From Variovorax sp. (GTDB lineage Bacteria; Pseudomonadota; Gammaproteobacteria; Burkholderiales; Burkholderiaceae_C): a stretch of DNA of 64,000 nt. Shown in pieces: positions 1 through 8,329 of this stretch (within the stretch, counting starts at the first letter, position 1; each line of letters starts with the position of its first letter). The position numbers and the translations under genes are program-made. The notes below the pieces were generated by a model. It was not told the origin of the DNA. It worked only from the letters and a program-made list of their open reading frames with translations, and searched no databases. The DNA lies in NCBI GenBank assembly GCA_017744935.1, contig JAGIAI010000002.1:1-64000 (forward strand), read 5' to 3'.

Positions 1-65
1 CCGCCGCTGTGCTGACACTTAGCATCGCCGCACGTTGGTTAAGCTCTTCGAGGACGCAGCAATGA
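1..65 (+). CDS. pstA: PstA phosphate ABC permease, C-terminal fragment
   Basis: Only the last 20 codons lie in the window, read in the frame starting at base 3 and ending with TGA at 63-65. The peptide ends [15 protein letters not shown], a plausible cytoplasmic tail of the PstA permease of the high-affinity phosphate importer. The assignment rests mainly on position: the stop overlaps the pstB start in an ATGA arrangement, as expected for the pstSCAB-phoU operon. The fragment is too short to identify by sequence alone. Confidence 0.7.
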   Translation, partial: AAVLTLSIAARWLSSSRTQQ

Positions 66-847
66 ACTTGATGTCTAAAGATGTTGATACGGGGCTTACT
101 GAGAAGATCACGGTGAGCGACCTGAAATTCTACTACGGCTCGACCCTGGCCCTGAAGAACATATCGCTTCCGCTATTTGAGCGGCAGGTGACGGCTTTCA
201 TCGGACCTTCCGGTTGCGGCAAGTCCACCCTGCTGCGCGTGTTGAACCGCATGTACGACCTCTACCCCAACCAGCGGGCCGAGGGCGAAGTGATGTTCGA
301 CGGCGAGAACATCCTCGAGATGACGGATCTGAACCTCCTTCGCTCGCGCATCGGCATGGTGTTCCAGAAGCCGACGCCGTTCCCGATGTCGATCTACGAC
401 AACATCGCTTTCGGCGTGAAGCTGTTCGAGAACCTCAGCGCTTCCGAGATGGACGACCGTGTCGAATGGGCGCTCAAGAAGGCGGCCCTGTGGACCGAAG
501 TTCGCGACAAGCTGCAGCAAAGCGGCTCGGGCCTCTCCGGTGGCCAGCAGCAGCGTCTGTGCATCGCGCGCGGCATCGCGATCAAGCCCGAAGTGCTGCT
601 GCTCGACGAGCCATGCTCGGCGCTCGACCCGATCTCGACAGCGAAGATCGAGGAACTGATCGCCGAACTCAAGAACGAGTACACCGTCGTGATCGTGACC
701 CACAACATGCAGCAGGCCGCTCGCTGCAGCGACTACACCGCTTACATGTATCTCGGCGACCTCATCGAATTCGGAGCGACCGAAGAGATGTTCTTCAAGC
801 CCAAGCGCAAGGAGACCGAGGACTACATCACTGGCCGTTTCGGCTAA
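62..847 (+). CDS. pstB: Phosphate ABC transporter ATP-binding protein PstB
   Basis: ATPase that powers phosphate import through PstCA and takes part in PhoR signalling. With the start at 62 the protein is 261 aa, close to the usual 250-270. Walker [10 protein letters not shown] lies near residues 48-56, the signature LSGGQQQR near 158-165 and Walker B VLLLDEP near 178-184; the [15 protein letters not shown] segment is typical of PstB. The ATG at 62 overlaps the pstA stop and has GAGGA about 7 bases upstream, so I prefer it to the in-frame TTG at 35. phoU follows 9 bases downstream, so the two are co-transcribed. A Pho box, if present, would be upstream of pstS, outside the window. Confidence 0.97.
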   Translation: MNLMSKDVDTGLTEKITVSDLKFYYGSTLALKNISLPLFERQVTAFIGPSGCGKSTLLRVLNRMYDLYPNQRAEGEVMFDGENILEMTDLNLLRSRIGMVFQKPTPFPMSIYDNIAFGVKLFENLSASEMDDRVEWALKKAALWTEVRDKLQQSGSGLSGGQQQRLCIARGIAIKPEVLLLDEPCSALDPISTAKIEELIAELKNEYTVVIVTHNMQQAARCSDYTAYMYLGDLIEFGATEEMFFKPKRKETEDYITGRFG

Positions 848-856
848 GGAGTTGGA

Positions 857-1558
857 ATGACCGAAAAGCACCTTTCCAGCCAGTTCGACAGCGAACTCAA
901 CATGGTGTCGTCGCGCGTGATGGAACTCGGCGGCATCGTGGAATCGCAGATCAACCAGGCCGTCTACGCGCTGCAGGAGTTCGACTCCGAAACCGCAGAA
1001 CGCGTGATGGAGACCGAGAACCGCGTCAATGCGATGGAGATCGAGATCGACCGCGAGCTGTCGTCGATCATCGCGCGCCGTCAGCCGACCGCACGCGATC
1101 TGCGCTTGCTGATCGCGATCTCCAAGACGACTGCCAACCTCGAGCGCGTGGGCGATGAAGCGAACAAGATTGCGCGCATGGTCAAGTCGATCATCGAGAG
1201 CGGCTCGGCGCGCGCGCTGCCGTCGACCGAACTGCGCATTGCAGCCGACATGGCGTCGGGCCTGCTGCGCAAGGCGCTCGATGCGTTCGCGCGGCTCGAC
1301 ACCGCCGCGGCGCTGTCGATCCTGAAGGACGACGACCTGATCGACAAGGAGTTCGACGGCTTCGTGCGCAAGCTGGTCACCTACATGATGGAAGACCCGC
1401 GCACGATCTCCGCAAGCCTCGACCTGCTGTTCCTCGCGAAGGCGATCGAGCGCATCGGCGACCATGCGAAGAACATCGCCGAATTCATCATCTACATCGT
1501 CAAGGGTGCCGATGTCCGGCATGCGTCGATGAACGAGATCGAGGCACAGCTTCAATGA
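857..1558 (+). CDS. phoU: Phosphate signalling regulator PhoU
   Basis: Negative regulator linking the Pst transporter to PhoR and phosphate homeostasis. At 233 aa it has the normal two-repeat PhoU size. Each three-helix repeat carries an acidic E/D-rich motif: the first near ENRVNAMEIEIDRE, the second near DDDLIDKEFD, and IERIGDHAKNIAEF closes the second. AAGGAG stands 4-5 bases before the ATG. It is preceded directly by pstB and followed by a 139-base gap that holds a palindromic repeat before phoB, so phoB may have its own or attenuated expression. Confidence 0.96.
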   Translation: MTEKHLSSQFDSELNMVSSRVMELGGIVESQINQAVYALQEFDSETAERVMETENRVNAMEIEIDRELSSIIARRQPTARDLRLLIAISKTTANLERVGDEANKIARMVKSIIESGSARALPSTELRIAADMASGLLRKALDAFARLDTAAALSILKDDDLIDKEFDGFVRKLVTYMMEDPRTISASLDLLFLAKAIERIGDHAKNIAEFIIYIVKGADVRHASMNEIEAQLQ

Positions 1559-1565
1559 AGCAACC

Positions 1566-1665
1566 CCCAAGCCGCTTCGCGGCTCCCCCCTCACTCGCCT
1601 TCGGCGGGAGGGAGGCAATCCCGGCGGCCCGGCAAAGCCGGTTCCGCGGGATTGCTGGTCTTGGC
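1566..1665. repeat. Palindromic intergenic repeat, copy A
   Basis: The gap between phoU and phoB is a string of hairpins. AGCCGC-TTC-GCGGCT lies near 1570-1584. A longer element at 1615-1655 has perfect 9-base arms, GCAATCCCG and CGGGATTGC, enclosing an inner hairpin CCGGC-AAA-GCCGG. A related element occurs at 55187-55227 with different but still complementary arms. The element has no clear T tract. I infer an interspersed family repeat that could act as a transcript-end or mRNA-stability structure. Confidence 0.65.
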
Positions 1666-1697
1666 TGCGCCAGTTTCAATGGACAATTCGATAGCGC

Positions 1698-2390
1698 ATG
1701 AAAAAACCCCGCATTCTGATCGTCGAGGACGAGTCTTCGATCGCCGAGCTGATCGCCGTGAACCTCCGGCACAACGGCTTCGAGCCGATCTGGGCTGAAG
1801 ACGGCGAATCCGCGCAGCGCGAGATCGATGCGTTCCTGCCGGACCTGGTGCTGCTGGACTGGATGCTTCCGGGCCAGAGCGGACTTCAACTGGCGCGTCA
1901 ATGGCGCAAGGACCCGCGCACCAAGACCATCCCGATCCTGATGCTGACTGCGCGAGGCGACGAGCCGGACAAGGTCGCCGGGCTCGACGCCGGCGCCGAT
2001 GACTACATCACCAAGCCTTTCTCGACGCAGGAGATGCTCGCGCGGATTCGCGCGGTATTGCGTCGCCGCGCGCCCGAGGTGGTGACCGAGCGCGTCGAGA
2101 TCGGCGAACTCGCACTCGACACGGCCACGCACCGCGTGACCTGGCAAGGCAATCAATTGAAGGTCGGTCCCACCGAGTTCAAGCTGCTCGGCTTCCTGAT
2201 GCAGCATGCCGAACGCGTGCACAGCCGCGCGCAGCTGCTCGACAAGGTCTGGGGCGACCATGTCTATATCGAGGAGCGGACGGTCGACGTCCACGTAAAG
2301 CGCCTGCGCGAATCCCTTGGCCCGGCTGCGCCGATGGTCGAGACGGTCCGCGGAGCGGGCTACAGGCTGACTGCACAGGCCACCGTCTGA
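1698..2390 (+). CDS. phoB: Phosphate regulon response regulator PhoB
   Basis: Two-component response regulator, 230 aa. The receiver domain (about 1-120) shows the acidic pocket VEDE (9-12), the phospho-acceptor Asp54 in LLDWMLP, Thr84 and Lys106 in ITKPF. The C-terminal winged-helix domain (about 130-225) ends with TVDVHVKRLRE and VRGAGYRL, as in the OmpR/PhoB class. It is expected to bind Pho boxes when phosphorylated by PhoR, which lies 39 bases downstream. Co-location with pst-phoU makes PhoB more likely than another OmpR-family regulator. Confidence 0.96.
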   Translation: MKKPRILIVEDESSIAELIAVNLRHNGFEPIWAEDGESAQREIDAFLPDLVLLDWMLPGQSGLQLARQWRKDPRTKTIPILMLTARGDEPDKVAGLDAGADDYITKPFSTQEMLARIRAVLRRRAPEVVTERVEIGELALDTATHRVTWQGNQLKVGPTEFKLLGFLMQHAERVHSRAQLLDKVWGDHVYIEERTVDVHVKRLRESLGPAAPMVETVRGAGYRLTAQATV

Positions 2391-2429
2391 GAGGCCTGCC
2401 CGCTGAGCTGGGCGGGATAATGTTCCGGC

Positions 2430-3764
2430 ATGCCGTTTCGTATCGCGACTTTTCTATTGGCTTCGCTCATTGGTGGCGGCGCCGCTGCGTTCTTTGCCTT
2501 GCGCTTCGCGTGGCTCGGTGCGTGGCTGGGTGCCGTGGCGTGGCTCGCGCTTGACGCGTGGCGCGCCCACCGGTTGCTGCGCGTGCTGCGCAACGATGCC
2601 GTCGGGTTGCCGTCGCGCGGGCCGGGCGTCTGGGTCGAGCTGGCCGAACGCATTCGCAAGCTGCTGCGCGACCGGGAGAAACTGGCGCAACAGGCGGAGG
2701 AGCGGCTCCAGGAGTTCCTCGCCGCCATCCAGGCGTCACCTAATGGTGTGGTGCTGCTCGACCAGCAGGGCCGCATCGAGTGGTGCAATCAGACGGCCGC
2801 CGAGCAACTCGGCATCGACGCTGAGCGTGATCTGCTGCAACACCTTTCCAATCTCGTGCGTGACCCGGCCTTCGTCGCGTACCTGGCCTCCTGGAACTAC
2901 AGCCGCGATGTGGTGATCGATGCGCCCACGAAGGCGTTGCACCGCAACCAGCACTGCCGCTTGTCGGTGCAGGTGCATCCCTATGCTGGAAACCGCCGCA
3001 TGCTGCTCACGCGCGACGTCACTTCGCTGGAGCAGGCCGAAGCCATGCGCCGCGATTTCGTCGCCAACGTCTCTCACGAGATCCGCACACCGCTGACCGT
3101 GCTGGCAGGCTTCGTCGAGACCTTGCAGAACCTGCCGCTGGATGCCGAGGAGCGCGCCCGCTACCTCAGCCTGATGAGCCAGCAGTCGCACCGCATGGAG
3201 ACGCTGGTCAATGATCTTCTGACCCTTTCGCGTCTTGAAGGCAGCACGGCACCGCCGCCCAACCGGTGGATTCGCGTGCGTGCCTTGATGGCCCAGTGCG
3301 AGGACGAGGCGCGCGGGCTCTCGAGCAGGCTGACGCAGCAGGGGCATCGCCTTTCATTTGCGATCGAGTCGGACACCGAGATCGCAGGCGTGCCCACCGA
3401 GTTGCAGAGCGCCATGTCGAACCTCGTGAGCAACGCGGTGCGCTACACGCCGCCGGGCGGCGAGGTGACCGTGTTCTGGCGCTTGCTGCCCGACGGCCGT
3501 GGGGAGTTCTCGGTGCGCGACTCTGGCCCTGGCATTGCCGCAGAACACATTCCGCGGTTGACGGAGCGCTTTTATCGCATCGATCGCAGCCGGTCGCGCG
3601 AGACCGGCGGAACCGGGCTTGGCCTTGCGATCGTCAAGCACATCGCGCAGCGCCACGGTGCCGAACTGCGTATCGAAAGCAAAGTGGGCGAGGGCTCGCG
3701 CTTCACGCTGATCTTCCCGATTACGCGACTGCGCAGGACGCCGGCGGTTACCGCCGTCGCTTGA
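2430..3764 (+). CDS. phoR: Phosphate regulon sensor histidine kinase PhoR
   Basis: Membrane histidine kinase of 444 aa that phosphorylates PhoB. Two hydrophobic segments (about 5-45) anchor it without a large periplasmic domain, typical of PhoR, which senses the state of the Pst complex. A PAS domain covers about 95-195. The HisKA box VSHEIRTPL carries His216, and the HATPase part has the N box NLVSNAVRYT, G1 DSGPGI and G2 GTGLGLAIV. The last 17 bases overlap the end of the convergent MATE gene. Confidence 0.95.
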   Translation: MPFRIATFLLASLIGGGAAAFFALRFAWLGAWLGAVAWLALDAWRAHRLLRVLRNDAVGLPSRGPGVWVELAERIRKLLRDREKLAQQAEERLQEFLAAIQASPNGVVLLDQQGRIEWCNQTAAEQLGIDAERDLLQHLSNLVRDPAFVAYLASWNYSRDVVIDAPTKALHRNQHCRLSVQVHPYAGNRRMLLTRDVTSLEQAEAMRRDFVANVSHEIRTPLTVLAGFVETLQNLPLDAEERARYLSLMSQQSHRMETLVNDLLTLSRLEGSTAPPPNRWIRVRALMAQCEDEARGLSSRLTQQGHRLSFAIESDTEIAGVPTELQSAMSNLVSNAVRYTPPGGEVTVFWRLLPDGRGEFSVRDSGPGIAAEHIPRLTERFYRIDRSRSRETGGTGLGLAIVKHIAQRHGAELRIESKVGEGSRFTLIFPITRLRRTPAVTAVA

Positions 3765-5088
3765 CCGTCCACGCGAGCAGCGCGAGGAAAAGCACCGCCG
3801 TTGCAAAGAGGGCCCCGGCGCTCATGAGCCAGAACGCAAGGGGAGATTGCATCGCCGCCCACGGTCCGATCCCGCGATAGGCCAGCAGGTAGCTCCCGCC
3901 GAGGCCGACGCCCCACAGCAGGCTGCAATAGAGGATCAGCGGCAGCACCGTCACCTGATAGCAGCGCAGGACGAAGACGCAAAGGGTCTGCAGCGCGTCG
4001 GCGAGGTGATAGAAGGACGTTGCCAGCAGCAGCGTCGCGCCCAGTGCGATGACCGCGGGATTGGCCGAGTAGATGCCGGCCAATTGCCAACGAAACAGCG
4101 CCATCGCCGATGCGAAGAGCACCGCGAACAGCACCGTGAGCTGGAAGCCCTTTCGCCCCGCCTTTCGCGCCTGCAAGGGGTTGCTGGCGCCGAGCCAGAA
4201 GCTCACGCGCGCGCTCGTGGCGATGGCGAGCGACAGCGGCACCATGTAGGCGACCGCAGTGAGGTTCGAGGCGATCTGGTGCGCAGCCGAGGCCGCCGTT
4301 CCGAGCCGGGCGATGAAGAGCGCCATCAGGGTGAATGAAGTCACTTCCACCAGCACGGCGAGCCCGGCCGGGACGCCGAGCCTCGCGAACTGTCGAAGCT
4401 GCATCCAGTCGGGCGGCTCGATGCGCTGCCAGAAGCGATATTCGCGGTACGAAGGCTCCGAACGCAGGAGCCAGACCGCCGCGCCGAGCATCGCGTAGTT
4501 CACCGCCAGCGTGGCCCATCCGCAGCCGACGAGGCCCATTGCGGGCAGGCCCGCGCCGCCGAAGGTGAACCAGATCGACAGTGGGAGCTTGATGCCGAGC
4601 GACGCCAGCTGGAGCCAGGTCACGAGCTGTGGCTTGCCGAGGCTCTGGTTGAGCGTGCTGAAGACACGAAAGAGCAGGGCCGGCGCCAGCGCGAAGGCCA
4701 GCACGCCGAGGTAGGCCTCGACATCGCCGCGCATGCCTTCGGGCACGTCAGTCCACCGCAGCATCGGCGCCGGGAACAGCAGGATCGCCATGCCGATCGC
4801 GATCGCGGCGCCGCAGACGTAGAGCGATTGCCGGACCGAGCGGCCGACATCGGATGTGCGCTGGGCGCCATGAAGCTCGGCCCAGACCGGGAGCAGCGCT
4901 TGCAATGAGCCCATGAGGGAGACGAAGACACTGATGAAGATCGCGGAACCGACGGACAGAGCTGCCAGCGCGCCTTCTGCATAGCGGCCCGCAACGATCG
5001 TGTCGGTGACGCCGAAAGCCATGACCGCCATCTGCCCGACTAACACCGTCGCGGCGTGGCGCCCGATGACGCGCCGCTCGCTAGTCAC
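3748..5088 (-). CDS. MATE family multidrug/Na+ exporter
   Basis: Polytopic membrane protein of 446 aa with two MatE repeats and about 12 hydrophobic segments. The N-terminal stretch VLVGQMAVMAFGVTDTIVAGRY matches the conserved start of NorM-like MATE proteins. The family exports cationic drugs in exchange for Na+ or H+; the substrate here cannot be read. The start is a GTG at 5088 lying inside the last 8 bases of the upstream membrane gene, suggesting translational coupling. Its end overlaps phoR tail-to-tail. Confidence 0.9.
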   Translation of the reverse strand: MTSERRVIGRHAATVLVGQMAVMAFGVTDTIVAGRYAEGALAALSVGSAIFISVFVSLMGSLQALLPVWAELHGAQRTSDVGRSVRQSLYVCGAAIAIGMAILLFPAPMLRWTDVPEGMRGDVEAYLGVLAFALAPALLFRVFSTLNQSLGKPQLVTWLQLASLGIKLPLSIWFTFGGAGLPAMGLVGCGWATLAVNYAMLGAAVWLLRSEPSYREYRFWQRIEPPDWMQLRQFARLGVPAGLAVLVEVTSFTLMALFIARLGTAASAAHQIASNLTAVAYMVPLSLAIATSARVSFWLGASNPLQARKAGRKGFQLTVLFAVLFASAMALFRWQLAGIYSANPAVIALGATLLLATSFYHLADALQTLCVFVLRCYQVTVLPLILYCSLLWGVGLGGSYLLAYRGIGPWAAMQSPLAFWLMSAGALFATAVLFLALLAWTVKRRR

Positions 5089-6811
5089 TGACGGGGGGCA
5101 GACGTTGGTAGAGCAGCAGATCGTCCCCGGGGCTGGTCGGGCGGCGCAGGGTGCCGACGAGGCGCCAGCTTTCGAGATTCACGATCTCGTGGAGCTTCGC
5201 GATCGCGTCGGGGCTGACCAGCAGCCAGGGGCAGGGTGGACCGCCGATTAGCGGCTGCACATTGAAATTGCCGTGGTAGCGCAGCGCCGCGATGTGTGGC
5301 CGGCCGAGCGCAAGTTCGGAGACGCAGCCCGGTTGGCCGACGCGCTCGGCGATCGCATTCACCTGCGGCACGTAGCTGCGAGCGAAGTCGAGTACCGGCA
5401 GCCACAGCGTCATGACCAGCATCCAGCAAAGGGCCGCTCCGCCGGCTGGCAGGACGAGGGTCTTCCAGAGTGCCGCACGATGCCGGCCGGTGCGCCACCG
5501 GACAAGCCAGGCCCAAGCCAGCGTCGCCGTGAGTGCAAAGAGGAAGGGCGCCAAGGAGAAATGCGGGACGAACCCGGGCGCCAGCTTCGCGACGTTGGCT
5601 GCGGGTTTGGCGGGCACGCCGGTCTGCATCGCGACCCAGATCACCCAGATGATGATCGCCGATCCACTGAAGAACAGGAGGGTGAACCAATCGATCAGCG
5701 CCGCCACGCTGCGCCGAAAGGTCGGCAGCGCAAAGGCGGCCAGCGTAGCAAATGCGGGCAGGCCGAGGAGCAGCGATCGTTCGGAGAAGTTGGTGGTCCA
5801 GGTCGCCAGCAGCGGCACGGCCGCGAACCAGAGGGGAAGTGCGACATGGCGGGCGGTCAACTGTCGGCGCCACCGCCAGAGGGTCCAGATCGCAAGGGGC
5901 CAGGTCGGCCAGGTGAACCAGAGCAGGAGCTTGGCCTGGCTCCGCACTTCGGAAAGCACGCCGTGCGAGGTCGGAAGGTCGATCTTCCATTCAAGCAGAC
6001 CCAGGGCGGCCGCCAGGGCGCCTGCGAGCAGCGTGATGCCAAACACCGCTCCGATCGAGGCCAAGCTGTAGGTGGGCTCGGACGCGGGCAGTTCCTCGCT
6101 TGGCAGGCGCTTGCGTTCGATCAGCAGGATCACGCCGCAGCCGATCCCCAGCGTAAGGCCCACCGTCGGAGCGCCGCTCAGCGACAGCCCGAAAGCGCCC
6201 ACGATCAAGGCGGCGATCGGACCAATGCGGCGGTACGGCAGCGCCGCCACACCAAAGAACAGGCTCGACGCGAAGAAAAGTTGCGCAAGGGCCGGCGTGG
6301 TCTCGTGCCCGAGTTGGGCCAGACCGAGGGATGCAATCAGCGCGAGGAGGGCGCCGTCGGCGATGGCGCGCGCGTAGTCGGTGGGGCGCGCCTCACCGCC
6401 GAAGGCAAATGCGACGGGCTGGGCGCGGTAGGTGCGTGCCAGGTAGTAGACGGCATACCACGTCGCGGTGAAAGCGCCCGCGAGCAGCAACGCAAAGGCG
6501 ATTCGGACCGCCAGGTCGGGGTTGATCCACGAGGGCGCGATATTGATCGCCCAGGCCCCGATCCAATATGGGATCAGCGCCGGTGTTTCGGGGCGCAGCC
6601 CGAGCAGGAGCGGGTCGAACCAGGCAGCGACGCCATCCTTGCTCTGGGCGAGCTCGGCCATGTAGCCGAACGAGCTGATGTCCGCGCTCTTCCACGGACC
6701 GCGGCCGAGCAGGCCAGGCATGAGGTATGCCGCGCACAGCAGCAGCAACGCAACGCGCGGGAGGCGGCGCACGGCGCTCTGGGCAACGATTGCGGGCGTC
6801 GGGTGGTTCAA
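5081..6811 (-). CDS. Multi-pass membrane protein, GT39/ArnT-like glycosyltransferase
   Basis: About 576 aa with 11-12 predicted membrane segments and a periplasmic C-terminal part. The N-terminal helix is followed by GRGPWKSADISSFGYMAEL, which sits where ArnT/PMT-type lipid-linked glycosyltransferases carry their first loop, but the acidic DE pair of ArnT is not obvious. I therefore treat transferase activity as likely, not proven. The start is uncertain: the first in-frame codon is a TTG at 6811 with no clear Shine-Dalgarno, and a GTG (VRRLPRV) a few codons on is an alternative. It overlaps the MATE gene by 8 bases. Confidence 0.65.
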   Translation of the reverse strand: MNHPTPAIVAQSAVRRLPRVALLLLCAAYLMPGLLGRGPWKSADISSFGYMAELAQSKDGVAAWFDPLLLGLRPETPALIPYWIGAWAINIAPSWINPDLAVRIAFALLLAGAFTATWYAVYYLARTYRAQPVAFAFGGEARPTDYARAIADGALLALIASLGLAQLGHETTPALAQLFFASSLFFGVAALPYRRIGPIAALIVGAFGLSLSGAPTVGLTLGIGCGVILLIERKRLPSEELPASEPTYSLASIGAVFGITLLAGALAAALGLLEWKIDLPTSHGVLSEVRSQAKLLLWFTWPTWPLAIWTLWRWRRQLTARHVALPLWFAAVPLLATWTTNFSERSLLLGLPAFATLAAFALPTFRRSVAALIDWFTLLFFSGSAIIIWVIWVAMQTGVPAKPAANVAKLAPGFVPHFSLAPFLFALTATLAWAWLVRWRTGRHRAALWKTLVLPAGGAALCWMLVMTLWLPVLDFARSYVPQVNAIAERVGQPGCVSELALGRPHIAALRYHGNFNVQPLIGGPPCPWLLVSPDAIAKLHEIVNLESWRLVGTLRRPTSPGDDLLLYQRLPPVSD

Positions 6812-6840
6812 CTCGGGAAGGGAGCGTGCTCGTTGGGAAA

Positions 6841-6872
6841 GAAAAAGGGCAGCGCGGTAACCCGGGCTGCCC
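6841..6872 (-). terminator. Intrinsic terminator of rpmE2
   Basis: On the minus strand GGGCAGC and GCTGCCC (6866-6872 and 6847-6853) form a 7-bp stem with an 11-12 base loop, followed by TTTTTC. It lies about 20 bases after the rpmE2 stop and before the membrane glycosyltransferase-like gene, separating the two. Confidence 0.75.
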
Positions 6873-6892
6873 TCGACTCGGAAGCGCCTTCC

Positions 6893-7150
6893 TTACTTGG
6901 AGGCCGTCTTACCGAAGCGGTTGCGGAATTTCTCGACGCGGCCGCCCATGTTGTCGACCGACTTTTGCGTGCCGGTATAGAACGGATGCGATTCGCTCGA
7001 GGTATCGAGCTTGAACAGAGGCAGTTCACGACCATCGTCGGTCTTGCCGGTTTCCTTGGTGTTGACGCACGAGCGCGTCACGAACTTGAAGCCGTTCGAC
7101 AGGTCGACGAACAGAACTTCACGGTAGTTCGGGTGAATGCCTTCTTTCAT
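6893..7150 (-). CDS. rpmE2: 50S ribosomal protein L31, type B (zinc-free)
   Basis: 85 aa, starting [17 protein letters not shown]. It has the longer type-B layout and lacks the CxxC zinc-binding cysteines of type-A L31; the only cysteine is in TRSCVNT. In bacteria with both forms, type B replaces the zinc form during zinc limitation under Zur control. I see no clear Zur operator upstream. The start at 7150 has AAAGGA 6-7 bases upstream; the frame is open ten codons further but without support. Confidence 0.95.
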   Translation of the reverse strand: MKEGIHPNYREVLFVDLSNGFKFVTRSCVNTKETGKTDDGRELPLFKLDTSSESHPFYTGTQKSVDNMGGRVEKFRNRFGKTASK

Positions 7151-7225
7151 GGTGTTTCCTTTGGTCGATGCGAGAGCCACAACCAGCGGCAGGACGCCGC
7201 CGGCGCACTTTTCGCGAAGCCCACA

Positions 7226-7231
7226 ATTATC
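7226..7231 (-). promoter_or_regulatory. Candidate extended -10 box for rpmE2
   Basis: On the minus strand TGCGATAAT matches an extended -10 element (TGn plus GATAAT) in the 117-base gap between rpmE2 and the divergent oxidoreductase. The -35 region is poor. The leader to the rpmE2 ATG would be about 70 bases. Confidence 0.35.
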
Positions 7232-7267
7232 GCATACTGCCTATTTTCTGCGCCAGAGGCTGGAGCC

Positions 7268-8329
7268 ATGCCCCAAACTACCCTTCGTGCCGGCCTTGTC
7301 GGCTATGGATTTGCCGGTCAGACCTTTCACGCGCCGGTGCTGTCTGCCGTACCCGGCCTGGTGCTTGGCGCCGTGGCAAGCTCCCAGCCCCATAAAGTCC
7401 ATGCGGATTGGCCGGATGTGGATGTGGTCCCGGACGTGGACGCACTGTTGCGCCGAACCGACATCGATCTGGTCGTCGTCGCGGCACCGAATGCCCAGCA
7501 CCATCCGGTTGCCAAGGCTGCGCTCGGCGCCGGCAAGCACGTGATCGTGGACAAGCCGTTCACCCTGGATGCTGGGCAGGCGCGCGAGCTGGCGGCGCTG
7601 GCCGAGCGCCAGGGCAGGGTGCTGTCCGTGTACCAGAATCGGCGGTTCGACTCTGATTTCCTCACATTGCGCGAAGTCCTTGCGAGCGGCGATCTGGGGC
7701 GACCGGTCTACTTCGAATCGCATTTCGACCGTTTTCGCCCCGAGGTCCGGGCGCGTTGGCGCGAGCAACCGGTGCCGGGGGCCGGGCTCTGGGTCGATCT
7801 GGGCTCACACCTAGTCGATCAGACGGTTCAGTTGTTCGGTCGTCCCGATGCGCTGCAGCTCGACAGCGCGGTGCTGCGCGACGGTGCGCTCGTCGAAGAC
7901 TACTTTCATGCCGTGTTGCGCTACGAGACCGGCCCGCATGGGCCGCTCCGGGTCATCCTTCACGCGACGACCCTGGCCGCACATGCAGCGCCGCGCTACA
8001 TCGTGCACGGCACCCGGGGCAGTTACGTGAAGCGTGGCGTGGACCCGCAGGAAGACGCGCTGCGCGCCGGAGGGCGCCCCACGGATGCTGCATGGGGCGC
8101 CGATCCGATCGAGGGCGAGCTCACACTTTGCGCAGCCGATGGCCGCATGCAGACCCGCAAGCTGCCGACGAAGGCGGGCAACTACGTTGCCTACTACGCC
8201 GCGTTGCGCGATGCGATTCTGGGGAAGGGCCCGAATCCGGTCTCGCCGGAGCAGGCGGTCGAGCTGATGGAGTTGCTCGACCTTGGCCGACAAAGCGCCA
8301 CCGAAGGGCGGGCCTTGCCGACGCGCTGA
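7268..8329 (+). CDS. Gfo/Idh/MocA family NAD(P)-dependent oxidoreductase
   Basis: 353 aa. The N-terminal Rossmann domain begins RAGLVGYGFAGQTFHAPVL, and the family motif GKHVIVDKPF (EKP-like, here DKP) supplies the catalytic lysine. The C-terminal half (from about 125) is the GFO_IDH_MocA_C alpha/beta domain, with GLWVDLGSHLVDQ. Such proteins oxidise sugars, inositols or related polyols; the closest named relatives by wording are YdgJ/IolW-like enzymes. The substrate is unknown. The stop TGA (8327-8329) abuts the rho stop with no bases between. Confidence 0.9.
   Translation: MPQTTLRAGLVGYGFAGQTFHAPVLSAVPGLVLGAVASSQPHKVHADWPDVDVVPDVDALLRRTDIDLVVVAAPNAQHHPVAKAALGAGKHVIVDKPFTLDAGQARELAALAERQGRVLSVYQNRRFDSDFLTLREVLASGDLGRPVYFESHFDRFRPEVRARWREQPVPGAGLWVDLGSHLVDQTVQLFGRPDALQLDSAVLRDGALVEDYFHAVLRYETGPHGPLRVILHATTLAAHAAPRYIVHGTRGSYVKRGVDPQEDALRAGGRPTDAAWGADPIEGELTLCAADGRMQTRKLPTKAGNYVAYYAALRDAILGKGPNPVSPEQAVELMELLDLGRQSATEGRALPTR

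Noticed and set aside
173..1618. Long open frame antisense to pstB and phoU
   Set aside because: Mirror of two well-conserved genes; His/Arg/Leu-biased composition and no recognisable domain.
5273..7267. Very long open frame running antisense to the membrane glycosyltransferase gene and into the oxidoreductase
   Set aside because: High GC leaves few stop codons on the opposite strand. The translated part before 7268 is compositionally biased (Arg/Gln/Gly-rich) and has no domain; the oxidoreductase begins at its conserved Rossmann start.
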